64,000 nucleotides of DNA from Bacteroidota bacterium. GTDB lineage: Bacteria > Bacteroidota > Bacteroidia > Chitinophagales > Chitinophagaceae. The stretch spans positions 124,001 through 188,000 of the forward strand of contig JAEWJK010000005.1 in NCBI GenBank assembly GCA_023386555.1. Reading direction: 5' to 3'. Shown piece by piece: positions 1 to 8,108 of the stretch; the first letter of the stretch is position 1, and every line of letters begins with the position of its first letter. The notes under the pieces were generated by a model. The model was not told the DNA's origin. It did not search any database and worked only from the letters and a program-made list of their open reading frames with translations. Position numbers and translations under genes: made by a program.

Positions 1-804
1 GACGAAGAATTTGTATAGCTTCCTTGTAATGTATTTTGATGTTTGTTTTTGTTCCAGTAGGATGTTCAACACATCATCACCATCAAAGTTTCCGGTTTTG
101 CCTAAGATTGTTTTTTTGCCATTATCATGTTGAAATCTCCTGTAAACAAATTCGCCTTTCAGGTTAAAAGACCATCCTGTAAAAGCTCTTGCAGCTTCTT
201 TAATATCATGTTCAGTGTAATTGCCTCTGCCTAATGTGAAAAGTTCCATCACTTCTCTTGCGAAGTTTTCGTTGGGGTGCTGCTTTTTATTCTGTTGATT
301 GTTTAAAAACCCTAACATCGAAGCTGATTTACTTACTGCTTTCAACAGCTCACCAAAATTGCCCAATGCCTTCGATCTTATTTCATCTAATAATAATTGT
401 TGAAAGAAGATATTTATGTCGCGACAAGCGAAATGTCCATGCCAGAACAGCGACATCTTTTCTCTTAACTGAGCATCGGTATTCACCATTTCATTCAGCC
501 AGGTAAGGTTGAGGTTTTTCAGATCTTCCCTGCTTTGTTGACGGATCTTTTTTCTTGTTTCACCATCCAATCCATTCTTTCGCATTTCTTCCATCTTAAC
601 AGCATCGCTAACACCCATAAAAAGTCCTTTTAAGGCATTATCGGCCACATCAAAATATTGGGGACGAACATTGGAAGTTTTCGTAAGTGCTGCATACACT
701 TTTTGCGGTGTAACGGAGGATAAGTCTTTAAGATTTTCGGCAGCACTGCCAAAGCCTGCACGCCAAAGCAAATGCTGATTTTTCATCTGGTTAGTAACGG
801 CCAT
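1..804 (-). CDS. DUF1800 family protein, C-terminus cut by window edge
   Basis: Reading leftward from an ATG at 804, the frame stays open for 268 codons to the window edge, so the C-terminus is missing. The protein contains the hallmark DUF1800 segment HPNENFAREVMELFTLGRG followed by an AARAFTGW stretch, and the N-terminus MAVTNQMKNQHLLWRAGFG fits the usual start of this family. DUF1800 proteins are of unknown biochemical function. They are commonly encoded next to a DUF1501 protein, which here would lie beyond position 1. I see no clear N-terminal signal peptide in this copy. Family membership is secure; any role is unknown. Confidence 0.88.
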   Translation of the reverse strand, partial: MAVTNQMKNQHLLWRAGFGSAAENLKDLSSVTPQKVYAALTKTSNVRPQYFDVADNALKGLFMGVSDAVKMEEMRKNGLDGETRKKIRQQSREDLKNLNLTWLNEMVNTDAQLREKMSLFWHGHFACRDINIFFQQLLLDEIRSKALGNFGELLKAVSKSASMLGFLNNQQNKKQHPNENFAREVMELFTLGRGNYTEHDIKEAARAFTGWSFNLKGEFVYRRFQHDNGKKTILGKTGNFDGDDVLNILLEQKQTSKYITRKLYKFFV

Positions 805-952
805 TTGGTGAGTTTGAGTTTGGATAGACCTTGTAACGCTAAAGAAGTTTAACAAGGTATCGATATAATGTTAAGTTTTTCTTTATAAATGATTGAAGTC
901 TCTAAATAGAGCTTGGCGTTGCATTCTTTTATTTTGATTGCTATTAAAATTT

Positions 953-976
953 AAAAAGCCCTCTAAAAAGAGGGCT
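953..976 (-). terminator. Rho-independent terminator
   Basis: An 8-bp perfect stem (AGCCCTCT / AGAGGGCT) with a short A/T loop is followed on the minus strand by a T run. It lies just past the 3' end of the degraded T9SS gene, so the old transcription unit still has its terminator. Confidence 0.75.
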
Positions 977-981
977 AAAAC

Positions 982-1759
982 TTATTGTTTAATTATTTGT
1001 AATGTTTTCCGATAAGTACCTTTCTTGACACTTAATAGATATTGTCCTGCAGGTAAGCCAAATAGATTTAATCCGAATTGTTTTTGATGATTTTTAAATG
1101 TCCATTGCTTTGCTTTAAGACTTGTATTAAAATAGAATAACTCCACTATCATATTATCATTTTGAGGTAATGATCTTACCTGAGGACTTTCATTAGCTAT
1201 GATAATATTTACAGCATCGGTAGTGGGATTTGGCGATGCCATTAATTCAAATCTATAATTTTCCTGAACATTAATAATAACTTCTGTTGTTATTGTACCA
1301 CAACTTGTTGCTTTATCTAATCGTAAAGTATGATAACCTGGCTCACTAAAATTTAGATAACAGGACTTCCTGAATATAGTGTTGGATCTGTTGGAGAAAA
1401 TAGTGTCCATGTATATTGTGTCGGCGGAAAGTGTTGTGAAGGCTCAGTTGCAAGGAAATAATAAGGTGTATTGGTATAAGCTACACCCATTATCGTATGA
1501 TGATTAACATCATAATGCTCGGTGAAATCGTATCGATACTATTAGAATTTACAAAATGATTATCTACTTCAGCGATTGGAAATATGCGGTCATATAAAAT
1601 ACCTGTGGGAATTAATGATTTATTAAGTTGCAAAAGTTTATAGTCTGAATATGCTTTCCAAGGAAGGGTATCCCATGAACTTTGACTATAAGAATGCAGG
1701 CTAATAAATACGCTAAACATACATGGCAAAAGCCATTTGAGATAAGACCTGATTAGCAT
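982..1759 (-). pseudogene. Remnant of a T9SS-secreted protein (internal deletion plus frameshifts)
   Basis: Two open fragments are pieces of one gene. The upstream piece (1759 to 1490) begins with a signal peptide, MLIRSYLKWLLPCMFSVFIS then LHSYSQ, and continues LNKSLIPTGILYDRIFP, a segment I recognise from the N-termini of large secreted Bacteroidota proteins. The downstream piece (to 982) ends in a type A T9SS sorting domain (PNPTTDAV near its start, then GLPAGQYLLSVKKG). Between them a third frame reads GVAYTNTPYYFLATEPSQ and then YTWTLFSPTDPTLYSG, which resembles a PKD-like domain and stops close to where the 142-codon frame starts. Usual relatives are many hundreds of residues long, so most of the middle is gone and at least two frame changes remain. 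I call it a decayed gene rather than two small genes. The terminator after it is intact. Confidence 0.72.
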
Positions 1760-1776
1760 AAATGTGTTAGTTTGAA

Positions 1777-2259
1777 TTATCGATAATAGTTTAGTCTAAA
1801 CTTTCCCTCAGTTACATTAACTGTCTTATTAAAAAAGGAGCTATACCCTTGGAATGAAAAAGTTCCTGCGATTATCTTTGAATTAGTATTGTATTCAATA
1901 ATTTTAATTAAACCTGTATGAATACTATCAGTTCTAAATTCATCATTGGGGTAAGGTGTATAGTCGTAATAAGCATTCCCTTTTAAGGTATAATCAAGGG
2001 TATATTCCCCAATTTGTAATTGTTTTGCTGCTATCGCTATTACGACTGTGGAATATCCACTATTAGCACGGATTGCAATAACAGAATCCGAATGATATTG
2101 GGCAACTAAGCAATTTACACATCCATCTGCAATATATTTAATTCCATCTACTTTACATTCGTAATAAATGCTCTGCTTTGTTTGACCTTTTTTGCAGTTG
2201 CTTTGGATGCTAAGTATGCCCAAAAAGGCAAAGAGAAAAAATAACCTGGTGTTTTTCAT
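1777..2259 (-). CDS. Small lipoprotein-like exported protein (DUF6252-like)
   Basis: 160 residues. The N-terminus MKNTRLFFLFAFLGILSIQ followed by SNCKKG is a signal peptide, probably lipoprotein-type with Cys22 as the lipidated residue, although the lipobox is weak. The rest is beta-rich. The C-terminal pattern NSKIIAGTFSFQGYS followed by VNVTEGKFRLNYY matches what I remember of DUF6252-type Bacteroidota lipoproteins, in which a short sheet ends in T[ED]G.F. Two cysteines (CVNC near residue 47) could form a disulfide. It lies directly upstream of the decayed T9SS gene on the same strand. Function unknown. Confidence 0.72.
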   Translation of the reverse strand: MKNTRLFFLFAFLGILSIQSNCKKGQTKQSIYYECKVDGIKYIADGCVNCLVAQYHSDSVIAIRANSGYSTVVIAIAAKQLQIGEYTLDYTLKGNAYYDYTPYPNDEFRTDSIHTGLIKIIEYNTNSKIIAGTFSFQGYSSFFNKTVNVTEGKFRLNYYR

Positions 2260-2444
2260 ATTATAAAATCTACGGTTAGCGGTATGGGTATGTATATGAA
2301 AAAGCCTAATAAATATAAGGATTCTTTAAACAAATTGGTTAGATGCTTTTCACGTCCAAGGAAGAAACTATTCTTTTATATTGCAATGACTTTAATCATT
2401 TAAAATAACGTTTCAATAGTTCATATTTTTTCTAACTATTAGCA

Positions 2445-3503
2445 ATGAAGAGAGTCAGAGCAGTAAAATATTTATATCCTTTTATATTATTCATTCTTGC
2501 ATGGATATCGTTCACTTACACCGGATGGCTGACGTTTATACCAGTTATCTGGGCTTATTTTTTAATTCCATTATTTGAGCTATTTACAAAGCCTGACCCA
2601 AGGAATATTGATGCTGCAGAAGAAGAGTTGGTTAAAGCCGATCGGTTCTACGATTATATTCTCTACATGGTTGTTCCGTTGCATTATGCTTTACTCGTCT
2701 ATTTTCTTTTTTCATTACAACAACCAGGATTAACCTTTTTTGATTACGCCGGCCGAGTGTTAAGTATGGGAATATTGTTTGGTGTGTTTGGAATTAATAT
2801 AGCTCACGAACTTGGGCATAGGGTGAATAAGTTTGAGCAGACACTGGCTAAGATGTTATTGCTTACAGCCCAGTACATGCATTTCTTTATTGAGCACAAC
2901 AAAGGTCATCATAAAAAAGTAGCCCCACCAGATGATCCAAGTTCGGCAAGGTTGAATGAATCTTTATTTGCGTTTTATTTCAGAACAATTCCCGGTGTGT
3001 ATTTCAGTGCCTGGGAAATTGAGTTGAAGGAATTAAAGAAGAAAGGACTTTCGGCTATCTCTGTACAAAACCAAATGATCTGGTTTTTGTTTTTGCAAAT
3101 TGCTTTTGTGGCAGCAATTTTTTTCTTCTTCGGATGGCAAATTCTTCTTTGTTATTTAATCGCTGCAGGATTTGGTATCGGTTTGTTGGAAGCAGTGAAT
3201 TATATAGAGCATTATGGATTGAGAAGAAAAGAGATTGAACCAGGTAAATATGAAAGAGCCATGCCCGAACATAGCTGGAACAGCGATCACATCATTGGAA
3301 GGCTTTCTTTGTTTGAATTAAGTCGTCATAGCGATCATCATTATATGGCCAGTAGAAAGTATCAATTACTACGTCATCACGACACCTCACCTCAAATGCC
3401 TACAGGATATCCCGGAATGATTATATTAGCCCATCTTCCGCCGTTATTTTTTCGGGTGATGAGAAACCAGATGAAAAAGTATGGGATTGTACCTGCTGAA
3501 TAA
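2445..3503 (+). CDS. AlkB-like membrane di-iron alkane monooxygenase / desaturase-fold enzyme
   Basis: 352 residues with about six hydrophobic segments and the three histidine boxes of membrane di-iron oxygenases. These are HELGHR at 121-126, EHNKGHH at 150-156 and RHSDHH at 294-299, with the AlkB-type NYIEHYG motif before the last box. Family knowledge: such enzymes hydroxylate alkanes or lipid-like substrates at the cytoplasmic membrane using rubredoxin or ferredoxin electrons. No rubredoxin gene is adjacent, so the substrate and electron donor are open. Bacteroidota carry AlkB-like proteins whose physiological substrate is not established. The gene stands alone, transcribed away from the small lipoprotein, and a dispersed repeat follows its stop codon. 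Confidence 0.85.
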   Translation: MKRVRAVKYLYPFILFILAWISFTYTGWLTFIPVIWAYFLIPLFELFTKPDPRNIDAAEEELVKADRFYDYILYMVVPLHYALLVYFLFSLQQPGLTFFDYAGRVLSMGILFGVFGINIAHELGHRVNKFEQTLAKMLLLTAQYMHFFIEHNKGHHKKVAPPDDPSSARLNESLFAFYFRTIPGVYFSAWEIELKELKKKGLSAISVQNQMIWFLFLQIAFVAAIFFFFGWQILLCYLIAAGFGIGLLEAVNYIEHYGLRRKEIEPGKYERAMPEHSWNSDHIIGRLSLFELSRHSDHHYMASRKYQLLRHHDTSPQMPTGYPGMIILAHLPPLFFRVMRNQMKKYGIVPAE

Positions 3504-3510
3504 ATGATCT

Positions 3511-3596
3511 GAAACCTGAAGAGTGCGACGCAACGATGCCAAATAGATATTCTTAGCTGGTCTCATAAAAAAATTTTTACATCAGGCAGCATCGTT
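3511..3596 (+). repeat. Dispersed intergenic repeat, copy 1 (GTGCGACGCAA core)
   Basis: The segment 3511-3540 reads CCTGAAGAGTGCGACGCAA followed by CGATGCC. About 45 bases later GGCAGCATCGTT (3585-3596) gives an inverted match to the GCAACGATGCC end, so this copy may be a complete element with inverted ends. It sits just after the AlkB-like gene. Confidence 0.7.
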
Positions 3597-3632
3597 AAGT
3601 AAAAGGTATCTTATTTCTAAAACCTCATAACC

Positions 3633-5414
3633 ATGAATACTGCTTTTAAAGCTTTTTTAGTGCTCTGTGTTGGCGTTATCTTTTCTGCATGTAAGAAAGA
3701 TTTCTCGGTAGACCAGGGCAATAATCCTCAGATCGATATTCCGACGTCAACCAATATTACAGCCACTGTTAGTGGCCGTATCACCAATGAATTGGGTGAA
3801 CCTGTAAAAGGTGCTACAGTTACTGCCGGAACAACTTCTGCAATGACGGATGTAAATGGTGTTTTTGAAATAAGCAACGCTGGTTTGAAAGACCAGGCTG
3901 CATTTATTAAAGTAGAAAAGTCAGGTTATTTTCCAGGGAGCAGAACATTCAGAGCTAAACAGTCTCAAAAACATTTTGTAGAGATACAATTATTGCCAAA
4001 GACTATCGTTGGAACGGTAAGTGCAACAACTGGAGGAACCATTAATGTTTCTAACGGAAGTTCTATCACACTTCCTGCTAATGGAGTGGTGGTAAAAAGT
4101 TCAGGAGCAGCATATACAGGAACTGTGAGTGTTGCAATGACGTGGATCGATCCTACATCTGCAAACCTTGCTACGCAAATGCCAGGTGATCTGAGAGGTG
4201 TTGATGAATCAGGCAGAGAAAGAGGAATGATCAGTTATGGAATGTTAGGTGTAGAATTAGAAGGAGCAGGCGGTGAAAAATTACAGATAGCTACAGGTAA
4301 AAAAGCTCAATTGAAATTTCCTTTGCCATCGTCTATCCAATCAGCTGCACCTGCAACAATTGCATTGTGGAGTTTTAATGAAACAACCGGTTTATGGAAG
4401 CAGGAAGGAACAGCAACAAAAGTTGGCAGCAAATACGAAGCTGAAGTAAGCCATTTTTCTTTCTGGAATTGTGATGCTCCATTTGAAATAACTGCTTTAT
4501 CAGCCAATATTAAAGATCAGAATGGTAATCCTTTGAAGCATGTGATGGTGAAAATCAAACGTAATCCTGGTGGTGGCTGGTGGAACAGTGGTTATGCATT
4601 CACTGATTCTTCAGGTAACGTTCAAGGATTGGTTCCCAAAAATGAACAATTGATATTAGAAGTGTATACTTCTTCCAGTTGTGCAACGGCTATTCATACG
4701 CAAAATATTGGTCCATTTAGTTCTCCCTCATCAATCAATGTGACTGTAACACTTTCTACAGCAAGTACATTTACGGTTATCGGTACTGTACAAAATTGTT
4801 CCGTGGCAGCTGTTCTGAACGGATATGCAGAAGTAAAAGCCGGCTTTCATGTATATAGAGCTCCGATTGTGAATGGAACTTTTAGCCTGAGTTTTAATAA
4901 TTGTACATCAAGCCAGCAGATAACTTATTTTGTAGTTGATAATACAGGTGGGCAGCAAAGTAATCCTGTTACAACAACTATTAATGCCGGAACTACTGAT
5001 GTTGGAGTTGTAAATGCTTGTGGAACTTCAACACAACAGTTCATAAACTTCTCAGTGAATGGTACACCACATAATCTTGTGTATCCAACGGATTCTTTAT
5101 CAGGTTATAGCTATTCACAGGGCACAACATTTACAACAACAAATATCAATGGTTGGAATTCCATTGGCAGCACCAATGTTTATTTCAGCTTTAATGGTGG
5201 TGCAACAGGATCTTTCCCATTAAGTTTTGTTATGGCACAAATACCAGGCATTAGTGATAGTTTGAGATTAGATGTGTCAAGTCCAATAAATGTTTCGATA
5301 ACCGAGTTTGGTGCTGTCGGTGGATTTATTGCAGGAAATTTCTCGGGTAATCTATATGCAACCGGAACAATAGCACATCCCGTAGTATGTTCATTCAGGG
5401 TTAGAAGACAATAG
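3633..5414 (+). CDS. Surface lipoprotein with carboxypeptidase-regulatory-like domain
   Basis: 593 residues. It starts MNTAFKAFLVLCVGVIFSAC then KKDF, a lipoprotein signal with Cys20 lipidated. Residues about 43-120 form a carboxypeptidase-regulatory-like beta-sandwich (SGRITNELGEPVKGATVTAG, then TDVNGVFEI). Residues about 125-285 resemble the domain seen in CILP/FAM171-type proteins, with a replaceable-wing pattern ending ALWSFNETTGLWKQEGTA. A second Ig-like fold (IKDQNGNPLKHVMVKIKR) begins near 295, and the C-terminal 200 residues are low-complexity beta-rich sequence with many Thr, Ser and Asn. No catalytic motif is visible. This looks like an exposed structural or binding lipoprotein. A strong terminator follows. 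Confidence 0.82.
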   Translation: MNTAFKAFLVLCVGVIFSACKKDFSVDQGNNPQIDIPTSTNITATVSGRITNELGEPVKGATVTAGTTSAMTDVNGVFEISNAGLKDQAAFIKVEKSGYFPGSRTFRAKQSQKHFVEIQLLPKTIVGTVSATTGGTINVSNGSSITLPANGVVVKSSGAAYTGTVSVAMTWIDPTSANLATQMPGDLRGVDESGRERGMISYGMLGVELEGAGGEKLQIATGKKAQLKFPLPSSIQSAAPATIALWSFNETTGLWKQEGTATKVGSKYEAEVSHFSFWNCDAPFEITALSANIKDQNGNPLKHVMVKIKRNPGGGWWNSGYAFTDSSGNVQGLVPKNEQLILEVYTSSSCATAIHTQNIGPFSSPSSINVTVTLSTASTFTVIGTVQNCSVAAVLNGYAEVKAGFHVYRAPIVNGTFSLSFNNCTSSQQITYFVVDNTGGQQSNPVTTTINAGTTDVGVVNACGTSTQQFINFSVNGTPHNLVYPTDSLSGYSYSQGTTFTTTNINGWNSIGSTNVYFSFNGGATGSFPLSFVMAQIPGISDSLRLDVSSPINVSITEFGAVGGFIAGNFSGNLYATGTIAHPVVCSFRVRRQ

Positions 5415-5433
5415 GTGAATTTTTATAGAAATG

Positions 5434-5465
5434 AAAGAGCCTCTCGTAATTGAGAGGCTCTTTTT
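5434..5465. terminator. Bidirectional terminator between convergent genes
   Basis: A 9-bp perfect stem, GAGCCTCTC / GAGAGGCTC, with a 6-base loop is flanked by A's on the left and T's on the right. It lies between the convergent 3' ends of the lipoprotein gene and acs. Confidence 0.88.
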
Positions 5466-5486
5466 ATGGTCATTCGTTTGATCAAA

Positions 5487-5540
5487 GTTCAGAACGTACA
5501 AGTGAGTGACACAAGTAAAGCTTCATAGCAGCACTAGCCC
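5487..5540 (+). repeat. Dispersed intergenic repeat, copy 2 (GTGAGTGACACAA core)
   Basis: GTTCAGAACGTACAAGTGAG then TGACACAAG, followed by TAAAGCTTCATAGCAGCAC. The downstream half matches the copy near 9.9 kb (AGTAAAGCTTAATAGCAGCAC on its minus strand) although that copy carries the other core. This ties the two core types into one family. Confidence 0.75.
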
Positions 5541-5545
5541 TTGCT

Positions 5546-7471
5546 TCATAATCTCCCATTTTTTATATCATCTACTACTGCAGGATCAAGTAATGTGGTC
5601 GTATCTCCAAGATTTTCTATTTCTCCTTCAGCGATCTTACGAAGTATTCTTCTCATGATCTTTCCACTTCTTGTTTTAGGAAGGCCATTCACAAACTGAA
5701 TTTTATCAGGCTTAGCAATAGCACCAATGATACGTGTGACGGTTTGTAGAATATCTTTTCGTGTAAGTTCCTCATCGTTATGACGGCCATTGAAAATCAC
5801 ATAAGCGTAAATACCCTGACCTTTTACAGCATGAGGATATCCAACAACTGCACTCTCCACAACTCCAGCATGCATGTTAATAGCATTTTCCACTTCGGCA
5901 GTTCCTATTCTGTGACCACTCACATTTAATACATCGTCAACTCTTCCGGTAATTCTATAAAAACCATTTTCGTCTCTTAAAGCACCATCACCGGTGAAAT
6001 ATAGATTTTCGTAAGTAGAAAAATAATTTAACTTGCATCTTTCATGATCACCATACGTTGTTCTTAAAATAGCAGGCCACGGAGCTTTGATGCATAAATT
6101 CCCGCTTACGTTATTGCCTTCTATTTCTTTCCCATTTTCATCAACTAAAATGGGTTGCACACCAGGCATTGGCAATGTTGCATACGTTGGCTTTGCCGGA
6201 GTGATGCCCGCAAGATTAGAGATAAGAATGCCGCCAGTTTCAGTTTGCCACCAGGTATCTACAATAGGACATTTCTTTTTACCGATATTTTCATCATACC
6301 AATGCCATGCTTCTTCATTGATTGGTTCACCAACTGTTCCTAAAGTTTTTAAACTGCTTAGATTATGATTTTGGATGGGGCCTAATCCAAAGCCCATTAA
6401 ACTTCTGATAGCTGTTGGAGCAGTGTACAAATTATTCACTTTGTATTTATCAACGATATCCCAGAATCTTCCTGCATCAGGCCATGTTGGTACACCTTCA
6501 AACATAAGTGATGTTGCACCTGCACTTAATGGTCCGTAAACAATGTATGAATGACCTGTTATCCAACCAATATCGGCTGTGCAGAAATGAATATCTTTCG
6601 GCTGATATTGAAACACGTTCAGGAAGGTGTAATTCGTGTAAACCATATACCCACCACAGGTATGCACTACACCTTTTGGTTTACCTGTAGAACCAGAAGT
6701 ATATAAAATGAACAACGGATCTTCTGCGTCCATTTCTTCTGCAGGAAAAGAAACTACTCCATCTTTCTCAACCTGGTGTTCTGCATGTTCCATTTCATCT
6801 TCCCACCAAAGGTCACGACCCTTCAACATCGAAACAGGAGTTCTTGTTCTTGTATAAACAATCACTTTCTTCACCAATTTATTTCCTATCAAAGCATCAT
6901 CAATCACACTCTTGAGTGGAATATCTTTTGCACCTCTGTAAGCACCATCACAGGTGATGATGTATTCGGCTTGTGCATCTTCTAACCTGTCTGCAATACT
7001 TTGTGCAGAAAATCCACCAAACACAACAGAATGAATCGCACCAATTCTTGCACAACCTAAAACGGCATACGCCAATTCAGGAACCATGCCCATATAAATA
7101 CAAACACGGTCACCTTTTTTAACGCCGTTATTTCTCAGCATTTGTGCTACCTGGCAAACTCTTTTGTGTAACCGGTTATAAGTAACGATCCTTGTTCTCT
7201 CTTCAGGGTTATTTGGCTCCCATATAAATGCCGGATCGTTGCCAAGCTTTTCTAGATGACGATCTATGAGATTTTCGGTGATGTTTAACTTAGCACCTTT
7301 GAACCACTCAATCTTTGGTTCGGTAAAATTCCATTCAAGTACTTTATCCCACTTTTGTCTCCATTTAAAGTGTTCAGCAATGTCTCCCCAGAAACTTGCA
7401 GGATCATCAATACTTTTCTGGTATGCATTTTTGTATTCGTCAAATGTTTTAATCTGGTAAGGATAGCTCAT
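5546..7471 (-). CDS. acs: Acetate--CoA ligase (acetyl-CoA synthetase)
   Basis: 641 residues, the normal size for AMP-forming acetyl-CoA synthetase, which activates acetate through acetyl-AMP in the cytoplasm. The N-terminal ACS extension is present, followed by the P-loop YTSGSTGKPKG at 257-267. The acetate/adenylate region DTWWQTETGG and the hinge and C-terminal subdomain ending TRSGKIMRR are also visible. Lys604 in that last motif is the catalytic lysine that is regulated by acetylation in other bacteria. The ATG at 7471 gives the expected N-terminus (MSYPYQIKTFDEYKNAY). The gene diverges from a toxin-antitoxin pair and an MHS-type transporter. A shared role with that transporter in organic-acid use is possible but not shown. 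Confidence 0.96.
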   Translation of the reverse strand: MSYPYQIKTFDEYKNAYQKSIDDPASFWGDIAEHFKWRQKWDKVLEWNFTEPKIEWFKGAKLNITENLIDRHLEKLGNDPAFIWEPNNPEERTRIVTYNRLHKRVCQVAQMLRNNGVKKGDRVCIYMGMVPELAYAVLGCARIGAIHSVVFGGFSAQSIADRLEDAQAEYIITCDGAYRGAKDIPLKSVIDDALIGNKLVKKVIVYTRTRTPVSMLKGRDLWWEDEMEHAEHQVEKDGVVSFPAEEMDAEDPLFILYTSGSTGKPKGVVHTCGGYMVYTNYTFLNVFQYQPKDIHFCTADIGWITGHSYIVYGPLSAGATSLMFEGVPTWPDAGRFWDIVDKYKVNNLYTAPTAIRSLMGFGLGPIQNHNLSSLKTLGTVGEPINEEAWHWYDENIGKKKCPIVDTWWQTETGGILISNLAGITPAKPTYATLPMPGVQPILVDENGKEIEGNNVSGNLCIKAPWPAILRTTYGDHERCKLNYFSTYENLYFTGDGALRDENGFYRITGRVDDVLNVSGHRIGTAEVENAINMHAGVVESAVVGYPHAVKGQGIYAYVIFNGRHNDEELTRKDILQTVTRIIGAIAKPDKIQFVNGLPKTRSGKIMRRILRKIAEGEIENLGDTTTLLDPAVVDDIKNGRL

Positions 7472-7503
7472 TGAATGTTATTTTATCAGCTTTAGTTTTT
7501 TAT

Positions 7504-7537
7504 GGCATCGTCTGTTGTGTCACTCACTTCAGCATAC
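7504..7537 (-). repeat. Dispersed intergenic repeat, copy 3 (GTGAGTGACACAA core)
   Basis: On the minus strand: GAAGTGAGTGACACAACAGA then CGATGCC. It lies 30 bases upstream of the acs start, inside the divergent acs/antitoxin spacer, so it is probably in the acs leader or promoter region. Confidence 0.72.
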
Positions 7538-7646
7538 TGTTTTTATAGCGACAAAGGATAAAACTAAAATAAAAATTACGACACTATAAGATTCATCAAC
7601 GAAAACTTAAACAAGTTTTAATTACCTTAGGTAATAAATGTAGTAA

Positions 7647-7847
7647 ATGGCCAGGCTATCCGAAATTGAAAAAGCAATATCAGAACTATCAACTACCGAC
7701 TTTCAAAAATTTCGGCAGTGGTTTTTTCAATTCGATAATGAACGTTGGGATGCTAAGATTGAAAAAGATGTTGCTGATAACAGGCTATCGTTTTTAGCAG
7801 AAGAAGCCTTGAAAGATTATAAAGCAGGCAAATCCACAGAAATATGA
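7647..7847 (+). CDS. Putative antitoxin of a RelE/ParE-type pair
   Basis: 66 residues, charged, mostly helical: SEIEKAISELSTTDFQKFRQ, then NERWDAKIEKDVADNRL and ending KDYKAGKSTEI. The C-terminal pattern (a short helix that ends in a DYKAGK segment) is typical of small antitoxins encoded directly upstream of RelE/ParE-like toxins in cyanobacteria and Bacteroidota. The ATGA overlap with the next gene (start of the toxin within the stop of the antitoxin) indicates translational coupling. I see no clear DNA-binding fold in so short a protein. The toxin partner is frameshifted, so this may be an orphaned antitoxin. Confidence 0.72.
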   Translation: MARLSEIEKAISELSTTDFQKFRQWFFQFDNERWDAKIEKDVADNRLSFLAEEALKDYKAGKSTEI

Positions 7848-8105
7848 AGCATTTTGCTGCTCCTGTCTTTTGGGAACAGTATCAGAAGCTGCCTTCTCAG
7901 GTTAAAGAATTAGCCAACAAAAATTTTGAACTGCTAAAGCAAGATCGTAATCATCCTTCACTTCATTTTAAACAAATTCAAAATTATTATTCCGTAAGAG
8001 TGGGTCTTCGTTACAGAGCTTTAGGTATTTCAATAACCTGATGGTATTCTCTGGTTCTGGATTGGAAGCCATGCAGATTATGATAATTTAATAAATTCAC
8101 GTTAA
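7844..8105 (+). pseudogene. RelE/ParE-family toxin, frameshifted near its C-terminus
   Basis: The intact frame gives 65 residues, ending RVGLRYRALGISIT at a TGA at 8039-8041. One base further on, the +1 frame continues DGILWFWIGSHADYDNLINS and ends at 8105. That tail is the standard C-terminus of this toxin family (YYSVRVGLRYRALG ... WFWIGSHADYDKL). Joining the two frames after the ACC codon gives a normal-sized toxin of about 86 residues. The site ACC TGA T is not a homopolymer, so simple slippage in sequencing is less likely but not excluded. A one-base insertion inactivating the toxin is my preferred reading. The reconstructed stop lies 3 bases before the next gene. Confidence 0.78.
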
Positions 8106-8108
8106 GGC

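Noticed and set aside
8037..8042. Programmed +1 frameshift in the toxin (prfB-like)
   Set aside because: The ACC TGA T context has no upstream internal Shine-Dalgarno-like site as prfB has; mutation is simpler. Kept as an alternative in the finding.
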